Program-made: the position numbers and the translations under genes
Shown here: positions 26,330-35,552 of the stretch, piece by piece
Position numbering within the stretch: position 1 is the stretch's first letter
How the letters are laid out: every line of letters begins with the position of its first letter
Source: VMCP01 sp964408945
Lineage (GTDB): Bacteria; Bacteroidota; Bacteroidia; NS11-12g; UBA955
Length of the DNA stretch: 53,423 nt
Assembly (NCBI GenBank): GCA_964408945.1
Contig: CAYPBJ010000015.1
Coordinates: forward strand, 1-53,423
Direction of reading: 5' to 3'
Notes under the pieces: generated by a model
Seen by the model: only the letters and a program-made list of their open reading frames with translations
Told to the model about the DNA's origin: nothing
Databases searched by the model: none

Positions 26330-27661
26330 TTAGAAACGTTTTTTGGAATAGCTGCGGTTACTTTGCGCACCACCGCTACTTTTACCCCAACGGTCAGTTT
26401 TTGATTCACCCGCTGGTTTAGGATCTTTATGATGATTGCTATGAGGACGCTTTCCTCGGCTTCCACCGCGAGAATATCCGCCCCCGCTTCTTCCGCCGCC
26501 TTGTCCTTGAGAACCTCCGCTGCGCTTGGCTGGCAATTCAATTCGGAAATCGTGGTCCATTTCGGTTACCACATCATCACCAAATAATTTCTGAAGTTCG
26601 TGCAAATGCTTCGCCTCACCTGGAGAACAAAAAGACATTGCTAATCCTTCAGTACCTGCTCTACCTGTACGACCAATACGGTGCGTGTAGGTTTCAGTAT
26701 CTTCGGCCATGTCAAAGTTCAAAACATAGTTCAAACTTTTAATATCAACACCACGAGCAGCTACATCAGTAGCCACCAAAATACGATCTCTTCCTTGCTT
26801 GAAGCTATCTAGATTGCGATTACGATCTCTCTGGCTCTTGTCACCGTGAATGGCCACAGATTTGTGTCCGTTCTCACGTAAAACATTAACCAATTTGTCA
26901 GCACCCATTTTGGTACGGGTAAACACTAACATGGCATCAATATCATCATCTTCAAGAAGTTGCAATAACAATTCCTCCTTGTTTTTTTGACCCACAGCAA
27001 ATAACCATTGATCAATCTTTGGCTTCTCAGCCGCACTTGGAACGATGTCTATTTTTTCGGGGGACTTCAACAGTTCCTCAGACAAAGTTCTAATTTCACG
27101 AGAAGCAGTTGCAGAAAACAACAATGTTTGCTTGTTTTCTTCTTTCAAATACGCGCCAATTTCGCGAATATCATCAATGAAACCCATGTCTAACATACGG
27201 TCACACTCATCTAAAACGAATGTTTTTACATTTGACAATTTCACAAATCCTTGATTAATTAAATCAAGCAATCGGCCAGGAGTTGCAATAACTATATGCG
27301 CTCCTCTTTTTAAACTATCTACTTGTCTAAACTGAGGAACACCTCCGTATATCAAAGTGATTTTTACCGAAGATTGTGCTCCGTATTTCTTGAAGTTGTC
27401 AGAAATTTGGTGAGCCAACTCACGGGTAGGTGCTAAAATCAACGCTTGAATCTTCTTAGATTCCAAATCTAGATTTTGCAAAATAGGAATAGCGAATGCT
27501 GCAGTTTTACCGGTTCCAGTAGGTGCAGTCGCAAATAAATCGTTCCCGTTCAAAATTACGGGAATAGCCTGTTGTTGAATAGGCGTTGGTGTGCTATACC
27601 CCTGTGCTTCGACAGCGGCTAGCATCTGAGGGCTTAACCCCAGTTCATTAAATTGAGTCAT
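26330..27661 (-). CDS. DEAD-box RNA helicase, RhlE-like, with DECD motif
   Basis: 443 residues. Walker A ATAPTGTGKTAA (about 45-56), motif Ia PTRELA, motif II at 151-154 reads DECD instead of DEAD, SAT motif LLFSATA, and motif VI HRIGRTGRAG. The C-terminal tail (about 385-443) is rich in Gly, Arg and Ser, likely RNA binding. It should unwind or remodel RNA. A 5' leader of about 110 nt is unusually long for this window. The carboxylase gene follows 41 nt downstream. Confidence 0.93.
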   Translation of the reverse strand: MTQFNELGLSPQMLAAVEAQGYSTPTPIQQQAIPVILNGNDLFATAPTGTGKTAAFAIPILQNLDLESKKIQALILAPTRELAHQISDNFKKYGAQSSVKITLIYGGVPQFRQVDSLKRGAHIVIATPGRLLDLINQGFVKLSNVKTFVLDECDRMLDMGFIDDIREIGAYLKEENKQTLLFSATASREIRTLSEELLKSPEKIDIVPSAAEKPKIDQWLFAVGQKNKEELLLQLLEDDDIDAMLVFTRTKMGADKLVNVLRENGHKSVAIHGDKSQRDRNRNLDSFKQGRDRILVATDVAARGVDIKSLNYVLNFDMAEDTETYTHRIGRTGRAGTEGLAMSFCSPGEAKHLHELQKLFGDDVVTEMDHDFRIELPAKRSGGSQGQGGGRSGGGYSRGGSRGKRPHSNHHKDPKPAGESKTDRWGKSSGGAQSNRSYSKKRF

Positions 27662-27783
27662 TCAGTTACTTTACTAATAAGGCAACGCTGTAAAGCAGAA
27701 ATTCAGACGTTGGAACAGAACCACACGGTTCTCGATTCGAACAAAAAACGTTCCCACTCGCAAACAATTGCGGCGCAAAGTTA
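27662..27783 (-). promoter_or_regulatory. promoter and long structured leader of the helicase gene
   Basis: -7 box TAACTTTG at 27776-27783 (minus strand). The start codon is 114 nt below the end of the box. The leader has a small stable hairpin, arms AGAACC and GGTTCT with a 4-base loop, at 27717-27732. Cold-shock helicases often have structured leaders; this is only an analogy. Confidence 0.5.
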
Positions 27784-27851
27784 CGAATTATTTTACACTT
27801 TTCCACATGTTATTCCCAAAATAGTTAAATTTGACCCCTTTGACAGCAAAA

Positions 27852-28634
27852 ATGAACCAGTTGCAACACCACATATACTTGTCTATATGTTTATTGATTT
27901 CCTTTCAAATTAAAACATCCACAGCTCAAATCACCACCGATAGACCTTCTCAATCAGATAATTCATACGTGCTTGAAACCGGTTATTTTCAATTTGAAAA
28001 TGCCTTTAATGCCAGTTTTTATGAGTCTGCCCCAAACACCCATTATCAGTTCTCCTTACCCGCCACCAGTGTTAGATACGGTTTACACCCAAAAGCTGAA
28101 CTTAGATTGGGAGCTGAATACAACCAAAATCTGTTGGTTGATGATAATCCCAATACTTACAACATCCAGAATTCTAATATTCAACACCTTCAGCTAGGAA
28201 CTAAAATCCAACTTCTAAAAAGAGTAGCGTGGATCTCTCATATTTTAATTCCCGTTGACAACAAGAATGCCGAACGTTTGGGTCAACTTCACAAAGTTTC
28301 AGCTACCTTTCCCCTAACCAAGAAAACTTCCATCACCTCAAATCTTGTTTATCGCAGAGTCAATACTCAAGTTTTTAATGATGTGATATATAATAACAAT
28401 TACATAGCCACTTTAAACTTTTGGTCTCAAATTACACCAAATTTGATGCTGTTCTCTGAGCCGTATATTTTGTACAATAACAATAGTTACAATTCATTGA
28501 ATTTTAATGCCGGATTCGCGTACGTTTTACATGAAAATCATCAAATTGACCTCAGTGCAGGCACCTCTGTTCACACCTCAAACACCCCTCAATCATTCGT
28601 TGCACTTGGATATAGTTTCAGATTCAAAAAATAA
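27852..28634 (+). CDS. outer-membrane protein of the PF13557-like (phenol-degradation transporter) family
   Basis: 260 residues from ATG 27852, signal peptide near residues 1-25. The mature start TTDRPSQSDNSYVLETGYFQFE is typical of these Bacteroidota/Proteobacteria barrels, and beta-strand alternation runs to the end (SFRFKK). The name refers to a phenol pathway, but the real substrate is unknown. -7 box TAAATTTG at 27826-27833. The divergent helicase promoter lies about 50 nt to the left. Nth follows 6 nt downstream. Confidence 0.7.
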   Translation: MNQLQHHIYLSICLLISFQIKTSTAQITTDRPSQSDNSYVLETGYFQFENAFNASFYESAPNTHYQFSLPATSVRYGLHPKAELRLGAEYNQNLLVDDNPNTYNIQNSNIQHLQLGTKIQLLKRVAWISHILIPVDNKNAERLGQLHKVSATFPLTKKTSITSNLVYRRVNTQVFNDVIYNNNYIATLNFWSQITPNLMLFSEPYILYNNNSYNSLNFNAGFAYVLHENHQIDLSAGTSVHTSNTPQSFVALGYSFRFKK

Positions 28635-28640
28635 AACTTC

Positions 28641-29261
28641 ATGAAAAAAAAGGAGCGCGTTGAATTCATTGCTCAAACCCTTGAAAGGTTATATCCCGAA
28701 ACACCTGTTCCTTTAGATCATAAAGACCCATTTACATTGCTTATTGCTGTTCTGCTGAGCGCCCAATGCACCGATGAACGAGTAAATAAAATTACCCCTG
28801 CCCTTTTTGAAGCTGCTGATAACCCTTTCGATATGGCTCAAGTGCCCGTTGATGTTATTAGGGAAATCATCAAACCCTGCGGACTGAGTCCTTTTAAAAG
28901 CAAAGCCATTTCCGGATTGAGCCAAATACTCGTAGAAAAATACAACGGCCAAGTTCCACAATCATTCGAAGAATTGGAAGCGCTTCCCGGCGTGGGACAT
29001 AAAACCGCAAGCGTGGTAATGAGTCAAGCCTTCGGGGTACCCGCATTTCCAGTAGATACTCACATACATAGACTAGCCGAACGTTGGAAACTCAGCTCCG
29101 GAAAAAACGTTGATCAAACCGAAAAAGACCTCAAACGGTTGTTTCCCAAAGAAACTTGGAATAAGCTTCACCTACAAATCATTTTCTACGGACGTGAATT
29201 CTGCCCTGCTAGAGGCCATCTAATAGAAAATTGTTTAATCTGCAGAACCATTTCAGAATAA
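28641..29261 (+). CDS. nth: endonuclease III (Nth) with incomplete iron-sulphur loop
   Basis: 206 residues. Helix-hairpin-helix LPGVGHKTAS with catalytic K121 and the conserved D139 (VDTH). The DNA glycosylase/AP-lyase removes oxidised pyrimidines. The C-terminus should hold a C-x6-C-x2-C-x5-C cluster; only C188, C198 and C201 are present, with an altered spacing, and the protein stops five residues later. Many Bacteroidota relatives lack the cluster, so loss rather than error is likely. The gene ends in a 9-bp overlap with convergent lplA. Confidence 0.92.
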   Translation: MKKKERVEFIAQTLERLYPETPVPLDHKDPFTLLIAVLLSAQCTDERVNKITPALFEAADNPFDMAQVPVDVIREIIKPCGLSPFKSKAISGLSQILVEKYNGQVPQSFEELEALPGVGHKTASVVMSQAFGVPAFPVDTHIHRLAERWKLSSGKNVDQTEKDLKRLFPKETWNKLHLQIIFYGREFCPARGHLIENCLICRTISE

Positions 29262-30188
29262 CTGAAGCAGCTGTTCATCAGATACTCCGCTAAAAATAGT
29301 CCTCATCACCGGCAACTCCAACCTCACTCCTTTGCAATTATCCATCAAATTACCATCGATGCTCATTTCTTGAATGATGCCGTCTTGTATTCGCTGAAAA
29401 AGCTGAACTTTCTGACCACTCCAATTGATTTCCCGCCTGTGAATGTATTTTGGACTATAACCCAAAATCCAAGAATCTTGGGAGAATTTTGAATTTCTCA
29501 GTTCCTCAATCTCTTCCAACTCGGTCATCGAAAATGCTTCGTGCCCTTGAAAATCAATTCCATAAATCTTTGAAAATTCACGCTGTAAATGTCCCAAGAA
29601 AGAAACCGTATCCCCTAAATCATGCCATTCCCGAATGTTGGTAACCGCACTCCGGTTTGATGGAACCGATTTCCCCTCGTAATTACCTGCTGAATGAATC
29701 GCCGCGTTCAATGATTTCAAATCTGAATCATACAGCAAAGTTCCGTGATGCAAAACCCTCAAACCTTTTTGGTAAATGTGTTGAGCATTCCCACTGATTT
29801 TCAAGCCGTTCAAGAGTAAATCGTCTCTCTTACTATAAGTCGTTTCAATTCCTAAACTGCGCAAAGCAGTTCGCACGGGTTCGAGGAATTGCTTGTAATT
29901 CACTGCCTTGTCCATGCCCTCTTCCAAATTCTTAATGAACGTGAAATTAACATTCCCCAGATCATGAAATACTGTGCCTCCTCCAGATATGCGACGAGCC
30001 ACGTTGATATTATTTTCACGGCAAAATTGAATGTTTGCCTCTGCACAAGCGTTTTGATGCTTGCCGCAAACCACCGATGACGAACTTCTCCAAAGCAATA
30101 AAATAGCATCTGTAGCGCCTTGAACCAAGGCCAACTCAGCCGCCAAATGGAAGTATGGATCCAGTCGGTCTGAATAAATCAAACGCAT
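29253..30188 (-). CDS. lplA: lipoate-protein ligase A
   Basis: 311 residues from ATG 30188. RRISGGGTVFHD (65-76) is the lipoate/adenylate binding loop and K130 in NGLKISGNAQ is the catalytic lysine region. It attaches lipoate to 2-oxoacid dehydrogenase subunits. The stop of lptB and this start overlap in TGATG, so translation is probably coupled; an upstream TTG at 30191 is less likely. No lipoylated target gene is nearby. Confidence 0.9.
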   Translation of the reverse strand: MRLIYSDRLDPYFHLAAELALVQGATDAILLLWRSSSSVVCGKHQNACAEANIQFCRENNINVARRISGGGTVFHDLGNVNFTFIKNLEEGMDKAVNYKQFLEPVRTALRSLGIETTYSKRDDLLLNGLKISGNAQHIYQKGLRVLHHGTLLYDSDLKSLNAAIHSAGNYEGKSVPSNRSAVTNIREWHDLGDTVSFLGHLQREFSKIYGIDFQGHEAFSMTELEEIEELRNSKFSQDSWILGYSPKYIHRREINWSGQKVQLFQRIQDGIIQEMSIDGNLMDNCKGVRLELPVMRTIFSGVSDEQLLQLF

Positions 30189-30940
30189 CAATACGTCTCC
30201 TTGAATTTCAAATTTTTGCGGCGCAACTCAAAATTCTGTCCCAAATAAACCTTTCTAACCAACTCATTACTAGCGAGTTCTTCGGCAGTTCCTTGAGCCA
30301 GTAACTTGCCTTCAAACAGCAAATACGCCCTGTCCGTTATACTCAAAGTCTCTTGAACGTTGTGATCGGTAATCAAAATACCAATATTTTTCTCCTTCAA
30401 CTTATAAACGATGGCTTGGATGTCTTCCACTGCAATTGGATCCACACCAGCGAAGGGTTCATCTAACAAAATAAACGATGGATTAGTAGCTAAAGCTCGT
30501 GCAATTTCGGTTCTACGGCGTTCGCCACCACTCAAAACCTTCCCCAAATTCTTGCGCACCCTGCCTAAGCCAAACTCTTCAATCAAGCTCTCCAATTTGT
30601 CTTTTTGTTCCTGGGGACTTAAACTCGTAATCTCTAAAATAGCCCGTATATTATCTTCCACGCTGAGCTCTCTAAATACCGAAGCTTCTTGCGGAAGATA
30701 CCCTATTCCCTTTCTCGCTCTTTTATACATGGGAAGATGGCTAATAATTTCACCATCTAAAATGATGTTGCCTTGGTCTGGCTTCACCAAACCTACGAAC
30801 ATGTAAAATGAGGTTGTTTTTCCTGCGCCGTTCGGGCCTAGCAATCCCACAATCTCACCGGTTTTTACTTCCACCGATACGTCATTAACGACCCGTTTGG
30901 AACCGTATTGTTTGATTAATCCTTCCGAAGATAAACGCAT
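30188..30940 (-). CDS. lptB: LPS export ABC transporter ATP-binding protein LptB
   Basis: 250 residues. Walker A GPNGAGKTT, Q-loop LPQEASVF, signature LSGGERRR, Walker B FILLDEPFAGVDP and H-loop TDHNV; the motif GYLPQEASVFRELSV is typical for LptB. It drives LPS extraction with LptFGC, which are not in this window. The start at 30940 is certain: the -7 box TACCTTTG (30946-30953) is 5 nt away, and the longer reading to 31030 runs across the divergent SRP RNA promoter. Confidence 0.93.
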   Translation of the reverse strand: MRLSSEGLIKQYGSKRVVNDVSVEVKTGEIVGLLGPNGAGKTTSFYMFVGLVKPDQGNIILDGEIISHLPMYKRARKGIGYLPQEASVFRELSVEDNIRAILEITSLSPQEQKDKLESLIEEFGLGRVRKNLGKVLSGGERRRTEIARALATNPSFILLDEPFAGVDPIAVEDIQAIVYKLKEKNIGILITDHNVQETLSITDRAYLLFEGKLLAQGTAEELASNELVRKVYLGQNFELRRKNLKFKETY

Positions 30941-30941
30941 A

Positions 30942-30974
30942 TTTGCAAAGGTAAAGATTTTGGTTGTATCTTTG
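30942..30974. promoter_or_regulatory. interlocked divergent promoters of the SRP RNA and lptB
   Basis: Plus strand: TTTG (30942-30945) and -7 box TATCTTTG (30967-30974), 21 nt apart, driving the SRP RNA. Minus strand: -7 box TACCTTTG at 30946-30953 for lptB. The SRP -33 element lies between the lptB start codon and the lptB -7 box, so the two promoters cannot both be occupied easily. Confidence 0.65.
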
Positions 30975-30977
30975 TAC

Positions 30978-31068
30978 CAAGGCGGTACGGCCAGCTCCTT
31001 GTCAACTCCCCCAGGTCTGGAAGGAAGCAAGGGCAGCAGGTTGTAGCGGCGCGATACCGCCTTTTCTT
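30978..31068 (+). ncRNA. ffs: signal recognition particle RNA (small bacterial 4.5S type)
   Basis: The conserved SRP core is visible: CCAGGTCTGGAAGGAAGCA followed by GGGCAGCAGG, the Ffh-binding helix 8 with the GGAA tetraloop. The outer stem GGCGGTA (30981-30987) pairs with TACCGCC (31055-31061), and TTTTCTTTTT follows, which serves as the terminator. The promoter at 30942-30974 places the 5' end near 30978-30981. The RNA works with Ffh in membrane protein targeting. It is convergent with the MoxR gene. Confidence 0.95.
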
Positions 31069-31091
31069 TTTAACTAAACTTAACTTATTGA

Positions 31092-32054
31092 TTATAACCA
31101 ACCTTTGATTAGGTTCTGAATTTGAATGCCTTCTGCTTCTGCCTTAAAATTCAAAACTACACGGTGAGGTAGCACCCATTGTGCCACTTCCATAACATCT
31201 TCACGATCAACAGAGAATTTTCCTTTCATCAGCGCGTTACACTTTGCACCTAAAATCAAATATTGTCCAGCCCTAGGTCCTGCGCCATAAGCTACATACT
31301 TTTCCGTCTGCGCATCAGCACCCAATTTTCCTGGACGAGTCTTATGAACCACTCCCACTGTATACTCAAACACAGATGGCGGCACTGGAACTTCACGAAT
31401 CACCTTTTGAAACTCCAAAATCTCTGCACCCGTCAAAATTTTCTGAACTTCTGGGGTAAATTTTTGTGTTGTTTGCATCAACACTTGAACCTCCTGTTCG
31501 AAAGTAGGATAATCCAACGTCACTTGGTACATGAATCGGTCTAACTGTGCTTCTGGAAGCGGATAAGTTCCTTCTTGTTCTATAGGATTCTGAGTTGCCA
31601 AAACAAAAAAGGGTTCAGGCAAGGGGTATAACTTACCTCCCACTGTTACCTGTCTCTCTTGCATGGCCTCTAGCAGTGCACTCTGTGTTTTGGGCGGCGT
31701 TCTATTGATCTCATCGGCCAATACCAAGTTGGCAAAAACAGGTCCTTTGATAAAACGAAAGTGGCGACTATCATCCAAGATTTCAGAACCCAAAATATCG
31801 CTGGGCATCAAATCAGGGGTAAACTGTACCCTATTAAATTCAAGGTCCATGGCAGTAGCCAAGGTTTTTACCAACAGTGTCTTTGCCAATCCAGGAACAC
31901 CCACCATCAGTACGTGTCCATGACAAAACAACGCATTAACCAAGGCTTTTACCACCTCTTCTTGGCCTACAATAACCTTCCCAATTTCTTGGGTTAGAGT
32001 TTGAATTTTTCCGCTAAATTTTTCAGCCAATAAAACCGAATTTATTTCACTCAT
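31092..32054 (-). CDS. MoxR family AAA+ ATPase
   Basis: 320 residues. Walker A GVPGLAKT (about 56-63), Walker B LVLADEINR (about 108-116) and sensor ATQNPIEQEGTYPLPEAQLDRF, all as in MoxR. MoxR ATPases act as chaperones for assembly of complexes, often with DUF58 and von Willebrand proteins; those partners are not here. It is the last gene of a probable operon with the SurA-like and PpiC-like genes (10-nt gap), which suggests a role in envelope protein biogenesis. Confidence 0.92.
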   Translation of the reverse strand: MSEINSVLLAEKFSGKIQTLTQEIGKVIVGQEEVVKALVNALFCHGHVLMVGVPGLAKTLLVKTLATAMDLEFNRVQFTPDLMPSDILGSEILDDSRHFRFIKGPVFANLVLADEINRTPPKTQSALLEAMQERQVTVGGKLYPLPEPFFVLATQNPIEQEGTYPLPEAQLDRFMYQVTLDYPTFEQEVQVLMQTTQKFTPEVQKILTGAEILEFQKVIREVPVPPSVFEYTVGVVHKTRPGKLGADAQTEKYVAYGAGPRAGQYLILGAKCNALMKGKFSVDREDVMEVAQWVLPHRVVLNFKAEAEGIQIQNLIKGWL

Positions 32055-32064
32055 AAACCCTTAA

Positions 32065-33429
32065 TTATTCGTTGTTCCAACGAGATATCTTTCCACAATC
32101 CAAATTGCGAGTATTGATCCTGATGTACGTTTTCTTGCGAGTACCATCAACCCACTTATCAATGATTTGCTGTCTCTTTTCAGACTCTGCCTCCATCTGA
32201 ATTCTACTGTAATCTTGAACGAGATTTGCCTTGTGTGGAGCCACAAATGACTTCAAATAAATGATTCTATACATGGTTCTTCCATCGGGCATCGCCATCA
32301 CTGCAGGCTTCGAGAACTCACCAGGCTTCAATTTATCTACCACCAACTTTACATCCGATGGCAAAGTCTCAAACAATCTTTTTTGCATTCCTGTGTTTTC
32401 ATCTGTAATAAATCCACAGTAACCCCTATTACCAAAATCTTCACTTGAATTCTTTTTTACCGCTTCGCACCAGTCAATACTACCTTCTAATAACTTTTTA
32501 TATAGGGTATCAGCCGTATTCGACGCTTTTAAATAGTCTTCGGAAGTATTTTCAGGCCTTATCAAAATATGTGCAGCCAATATTCTTTCCCCTTGTCTCT
32601 TGATGAGCTTCATTACGTGATACCCAAAATCTGACTTAAACACCTGGCTGATGCTATCGGCCTTCAATTTAAAGGCCACACGCTCAAACTCGCCCACCAT
32701 TTCACCACGCCCAAACTCCGGCAACATACCCCCATTGGCTTTACTCCCCGGATCCATTGAATAGGCTCTAGCCAACTTCTCAAAAGACTCTCCCTTCAAT
32801 AGTCGTTTTCTCAACCCCTCCAATTGTTGTTGCGCAAACTCCTCCGCTACCGACGAAATAGGCAACTCCACCAAAAGTTGAGCCACTTCCACCTCCGTAT
32901 TGATTACCGGTAAACTATCTTCAGGAATTCGATCGTAATACTGTTGTACTTCTTTGGGACTGATTTTCAAGTTACCTACAATCTTGCTCTGCATTTCTTG
33001 AGCAAGCAATTGTTCCCTCATTTTAGGACGAATTTCGTCTTTAAACTCAAGAATACTCTTTCCCAAATAACGCTCCAAATCAGCCAACGAGCCTGCTTGA
33101 CGTTGAAAATTTCTGATTCTGTTATCTATTTCTGCTTCAACCCTATCATCATCTAAAGGCAAACTATCAATTTCGGCTTGACTCAACATCAATTTCCGAA
33201 CAACCAATTGCTCTAATAAAAAACAAAATAATTGCTGACTATCTGGCAAGACCTGACCCCTAGCCAATTGAACCTTTTCAGTCTCAAAATCGCTGAACAT
33301 TACAATTTTCTCCCCCACCACGGCCAATATGCCATCTGCATATTGAGGCGGTAAAGTAGGTCCTTGCTGAGCTCTTAAAGGAAGGCCAAGAAGCAATCCC
33401 AGAGCTAAAATCAACAGTTTATTTCGCAT
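32065..33429 (-). CDS. surA: SurA-like periplasmic peptidyl-prolyl isomerase
   Basis: 454 residues. Signal peptide ending near LRAQQG, a SurA N-terminal domain (about 25-170) and two parvulin-type segments (around 175-280 with SMDPGSKANGGMLPEFGRGE and GYHVMKL, and around 285-390 with AAHILIRPE). It guides outer-membrane proteins across the periplasm. The start overlaps the end of the upstream PpiC-type gene by 11 bp. Confidence 0.9.
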   Translation of the reverse strand: MRNKLLILALGLLLGLPLRAQQGPTLPPQYADGILAVVGEKIVMFSDFETEKVQLARGQVLPDSQQLFCFLLEQLVVRKLMLSQAEIDSLPLDDDRVEAEIDNRIRNFQRQAGSLADLERYLGKSILEFKDEIRPKMREQLLAQEMQSKIVGNLKISPKEVQQYYDRIPEDSLPVINTEVEVAQLLVELPISSVAEEFAQQQLEGLRKRLLKGESFEKLARAYSMDPGSKANGGMLPEFGRGEMVGEFERVAFKLKADSISQVFKSDFGYHVMKLIKRQGERILAAHILIRPENTSEDYLKASNTADTLYKKLLEGSIDWCEAVKKNSSEDFGNRGYCGFITDENTGMQKRLFETLPSDVKLVVDKLKPGEFSKPAVMAMPDGRTMYRIIYLKSFVAPHKANLVQDYSRIQMEAESEKRQQIIDKWVDGTRKKTYIRINTRNLDCGKISRWNNE

Positions 33430-35509
33430 TAAGCTTGTTCTTAATTTGCTGCACGGCAGCTTGATTAACTTCTACAGAGTATTTAGATTCCAATTCCTGC
33501 ATCCACTTCTTTTCTAAAACCTCTTGGTATTTTGAAGCAACTGGTCCTCTCGTTTCATCCAAAGACTTCGGACCAGCAGGTAAAAATCCAATCACCTTAA
33601 CCACTACAAAGTCTTCGTCTAATTGTCCCAGTTTATAAATTTGATTGGCTTTTTTCTTGTACTTCGCATCAGCAAAAATACCTTTCAAGGCCTTCGGTGA
33701 TGGAAATAAGAAAGTATCTTTCAACTGATATTTCCCAGCTTTATAACTAAAATCTAACTGGCTTTTCTTGGTGTGTTGCTTCCTGATACTATCAGCGGCA
33801 ATTCCCTTCTTCACCTGTTTTGCTACAGTATTCATCATATCCTTAGATGAGCAGAAATAAAACTCAACATGGAATCGGTCATCCCACTGATAATCTTTGA
33901 TATTTTGGTTGAAATAATCTGCCAATCCTACAGAATCAGTATTTGCTTTATCCCAAACCACTTCCTGCATCCTATTGAACATCAAAATACCCTCGCGGTA
34001 TTCTTGATATATGAATCTGAACTCCGGTGATTTTTCTTCTAAATGCTCATTTTGATAGGAAACACATACATTTTTCACCCAACTCTCAAATTCACCCTTC
34101 AAATAATCTTTCGCCGGAACTCCCAATACTTTTTTCGCCGCTTCAATACGCTCCGCAAAATCACCCACCGTATACGATTCACCCGCAAAACGATACAATT
34201 CTGTATCGTGGAAATTCACACTCTTTTTAACCATATTTGTATTAATGGTGATGGTTTCCGGTAAATTACTTGACTTGAAAGTTCCTTTGGCTACCGATGA
34301 ATCATTTGACATCATATTCATCAATATATCGTAAATCACTTCATTCAACTTATATCCTTCAGCCCTTTGAATCTTTGAAACCAAAGAATCTATAGATATC
34401 TGACTGCGTTGATTTTGTTGCACTTTTGTCTTCAGCTGATTTTTAATTATTTCAAAAGAACTTAATGGACGCACTTCCACCTTCTGCAATAAATGCCACC
34501 CGTAGTTGGTTTTGAAGGCAGCTGTGATATCTCCGTTTTTCTCCAATGCAAATGCTCTACTCAACCACTCTTGTCTTTCAATATCACCCACAAACTGATT
34601 TACTGTTAACCAATCAATCATTCCACCGTTGTATTTACTAGAAAAATCTTCGCTGTGAATTCTTGCCATAGACTCAAAAGTCTCTGCGCCACTCGTAATT
34701 TTCTCGCGAATCTCATTGATTTTACGCTCACCTTCCTCCACGGTCACATTCGCATTTGCACCTGAACGAATCAAAATATGTCTCACTTTGATTTCACCAA
34801 GATTCGGACGGATATCTTCTACTCTTAGAATATGAAATCCAAAATCAGTTCTAAAAATATCAGAAATACCATCTTTTGGTGTGCTGTAAGCGGCATTTTC
34901 AAACTCATATACCACTTGAAGAGCCGTCATATAGCCCAAATCTCCCCCCGAACTCTTGGTTCCTGGATCTTCTGAATCAGACAATGCAAAGCTGCTAAAG
35001 TTTTCTTTTGATGGATTCCTAAGCAACGCCGCATGAATTTCTTTCATACGTTTTTCAGCCTTAGACACAGTTGCATCAGAAGCATTTCTGTCGCATTTAA
35101 TCAAAATATGAGAAACACGAACCTCTTTAGACATTCTTAAGTAGGCTTCTTCAATCAATTTTTGAGTAACATTTCTATCGTAGAGATAATTTCTCGCTAG
35201 TTGCTCCCTGTACATCGCCAATTCTTGCCTGTAAGCAGGAAGTGAATCTTTACCTGCGTCAATCGCATCTTGAATTTTCAATTTGAACCGGGTGTACAAT
35301 CTCAAATATTCATCGATATCTGCAGAAGTAACAGGCTTTTCTTTTATGTTCAGATTCTTAAGAAACTGACGCTCAAATTCATCGGTAGAAACCTTTTGAT
35401 TACCCGCTTTAAAAACCCAATCATTCGATGACTCACCACCTTGAGAGAACAAAGACCCAGAAGCAATAAATGCAATGAACGCAACAATTTGAATTTTAAA
35501 CCTTCTCAT
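33419..35509 (-). CDS. PpiC/parvulin-type periplasmic chaperone (SurA/PpiD-like, two PPIase domains)
   Basis: 696 residues. Signal peptide, then a SurA-like N-terminal region, two parvulin domains (about 120-220 with VSHILIKCDRN and SSGGDLGYM, and about 230-340 with VRHILIRSG and NGGMIDWL), and a C-terminal region of about 300 residues without recognised domain. First gene of the operon with surA and moxR. The -7 box TATTTTTG is at 35524-35531 and TTTG (-33) at 35549-35552; heptamer array R5 begins at the next base. Confidence 0.88.
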   Translation of the reverse strand: MRRFKIQIVAFIAFIASGSLFSQGGESSNDWVFKAGNQKVSTDEFERQFLKNLNIKEKPVTSADIDEYLRLYTRFKLKIQDAIDAGKDSLPAYRQELAMYREQLARNYLYDRNVTQKLIEEAYLRMSKEVRVSHILIKCDRNASDATVSKAEKRMKEIHAALLRNPSKENFSSFALSDSEDPGTKSSGGDLGYMTALQVVYEFENAAYSTPKDGISDIFRTDFGFHILRVEDIRPNLGEIKVRHILIRSGANANVTVEEGERKINEIREKITSGAETFESMARIHSEDFSSKYNGGMIDWLTVNQFVGDIERQEWLSRAFALEKNGDITAAFKTNYGWHLLQKVEVRPLSSFEIIKNQLKTKVQQNQRSQISIDSLVSKIQRAEGYKLNEVIYDILMNMMSNDSSVAKGTFKSSNLPETITINTNMVKKSVNFHDTELYRFAGESYTVGDFAERIEAAKKVLGVPAKDYLKGEFESWVKNVCVSYQNEHLEEKSPEFRFIYQEYREGILMFNRMQEVVWDKANTDSVGLADYFNQNIKDYQWDDRFHVEFYFCSSKDMMNTVAKQVKKGIAADSIRKQHTKKSQLDFSYKAGKYQLKDTFLFPSPKALKGIFADAKYKKKANQIYKLGQLDEDFVVVKVIGFLPAGPKSLDETRGPVASKYQEVLEKKWMQELESKYSVEVNQAAVQQIKNKLNAK

Positions 35510-35523
35510 AAATCAATATCCAA

Positions 35524-35552
35524 CAAAAATAAGGAATTTAGATGAAATCAAA
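35524..35552 (-). promoter_or_regulatory. promoter of the PpiC-surA-moxR operon
   Basis: Minus-strand -7 box TATTTTTG at 35524-35531, 17 nt from a TTTG -33 element at 35549-35552. The start codon is 14 nt after the box. The heptamer array starts at 35553, directly at the edge of the -33 element. Confidence 0.6.

Noticed and set aside
26269..26541. 90-codon reading frame over the helicase 3' end
   Set aside because: It is an out-of-frame shadow of the Gly/Arg-rich tail; no start signal.
30941..31030. N-terminal extension of LptB to 31030
   Set aside because: It reads across the promoter and 5' half of the SRP RNA and starts with TTG; the -7 box 5 nt before 30940 and the alignment to LptB favour the short form.
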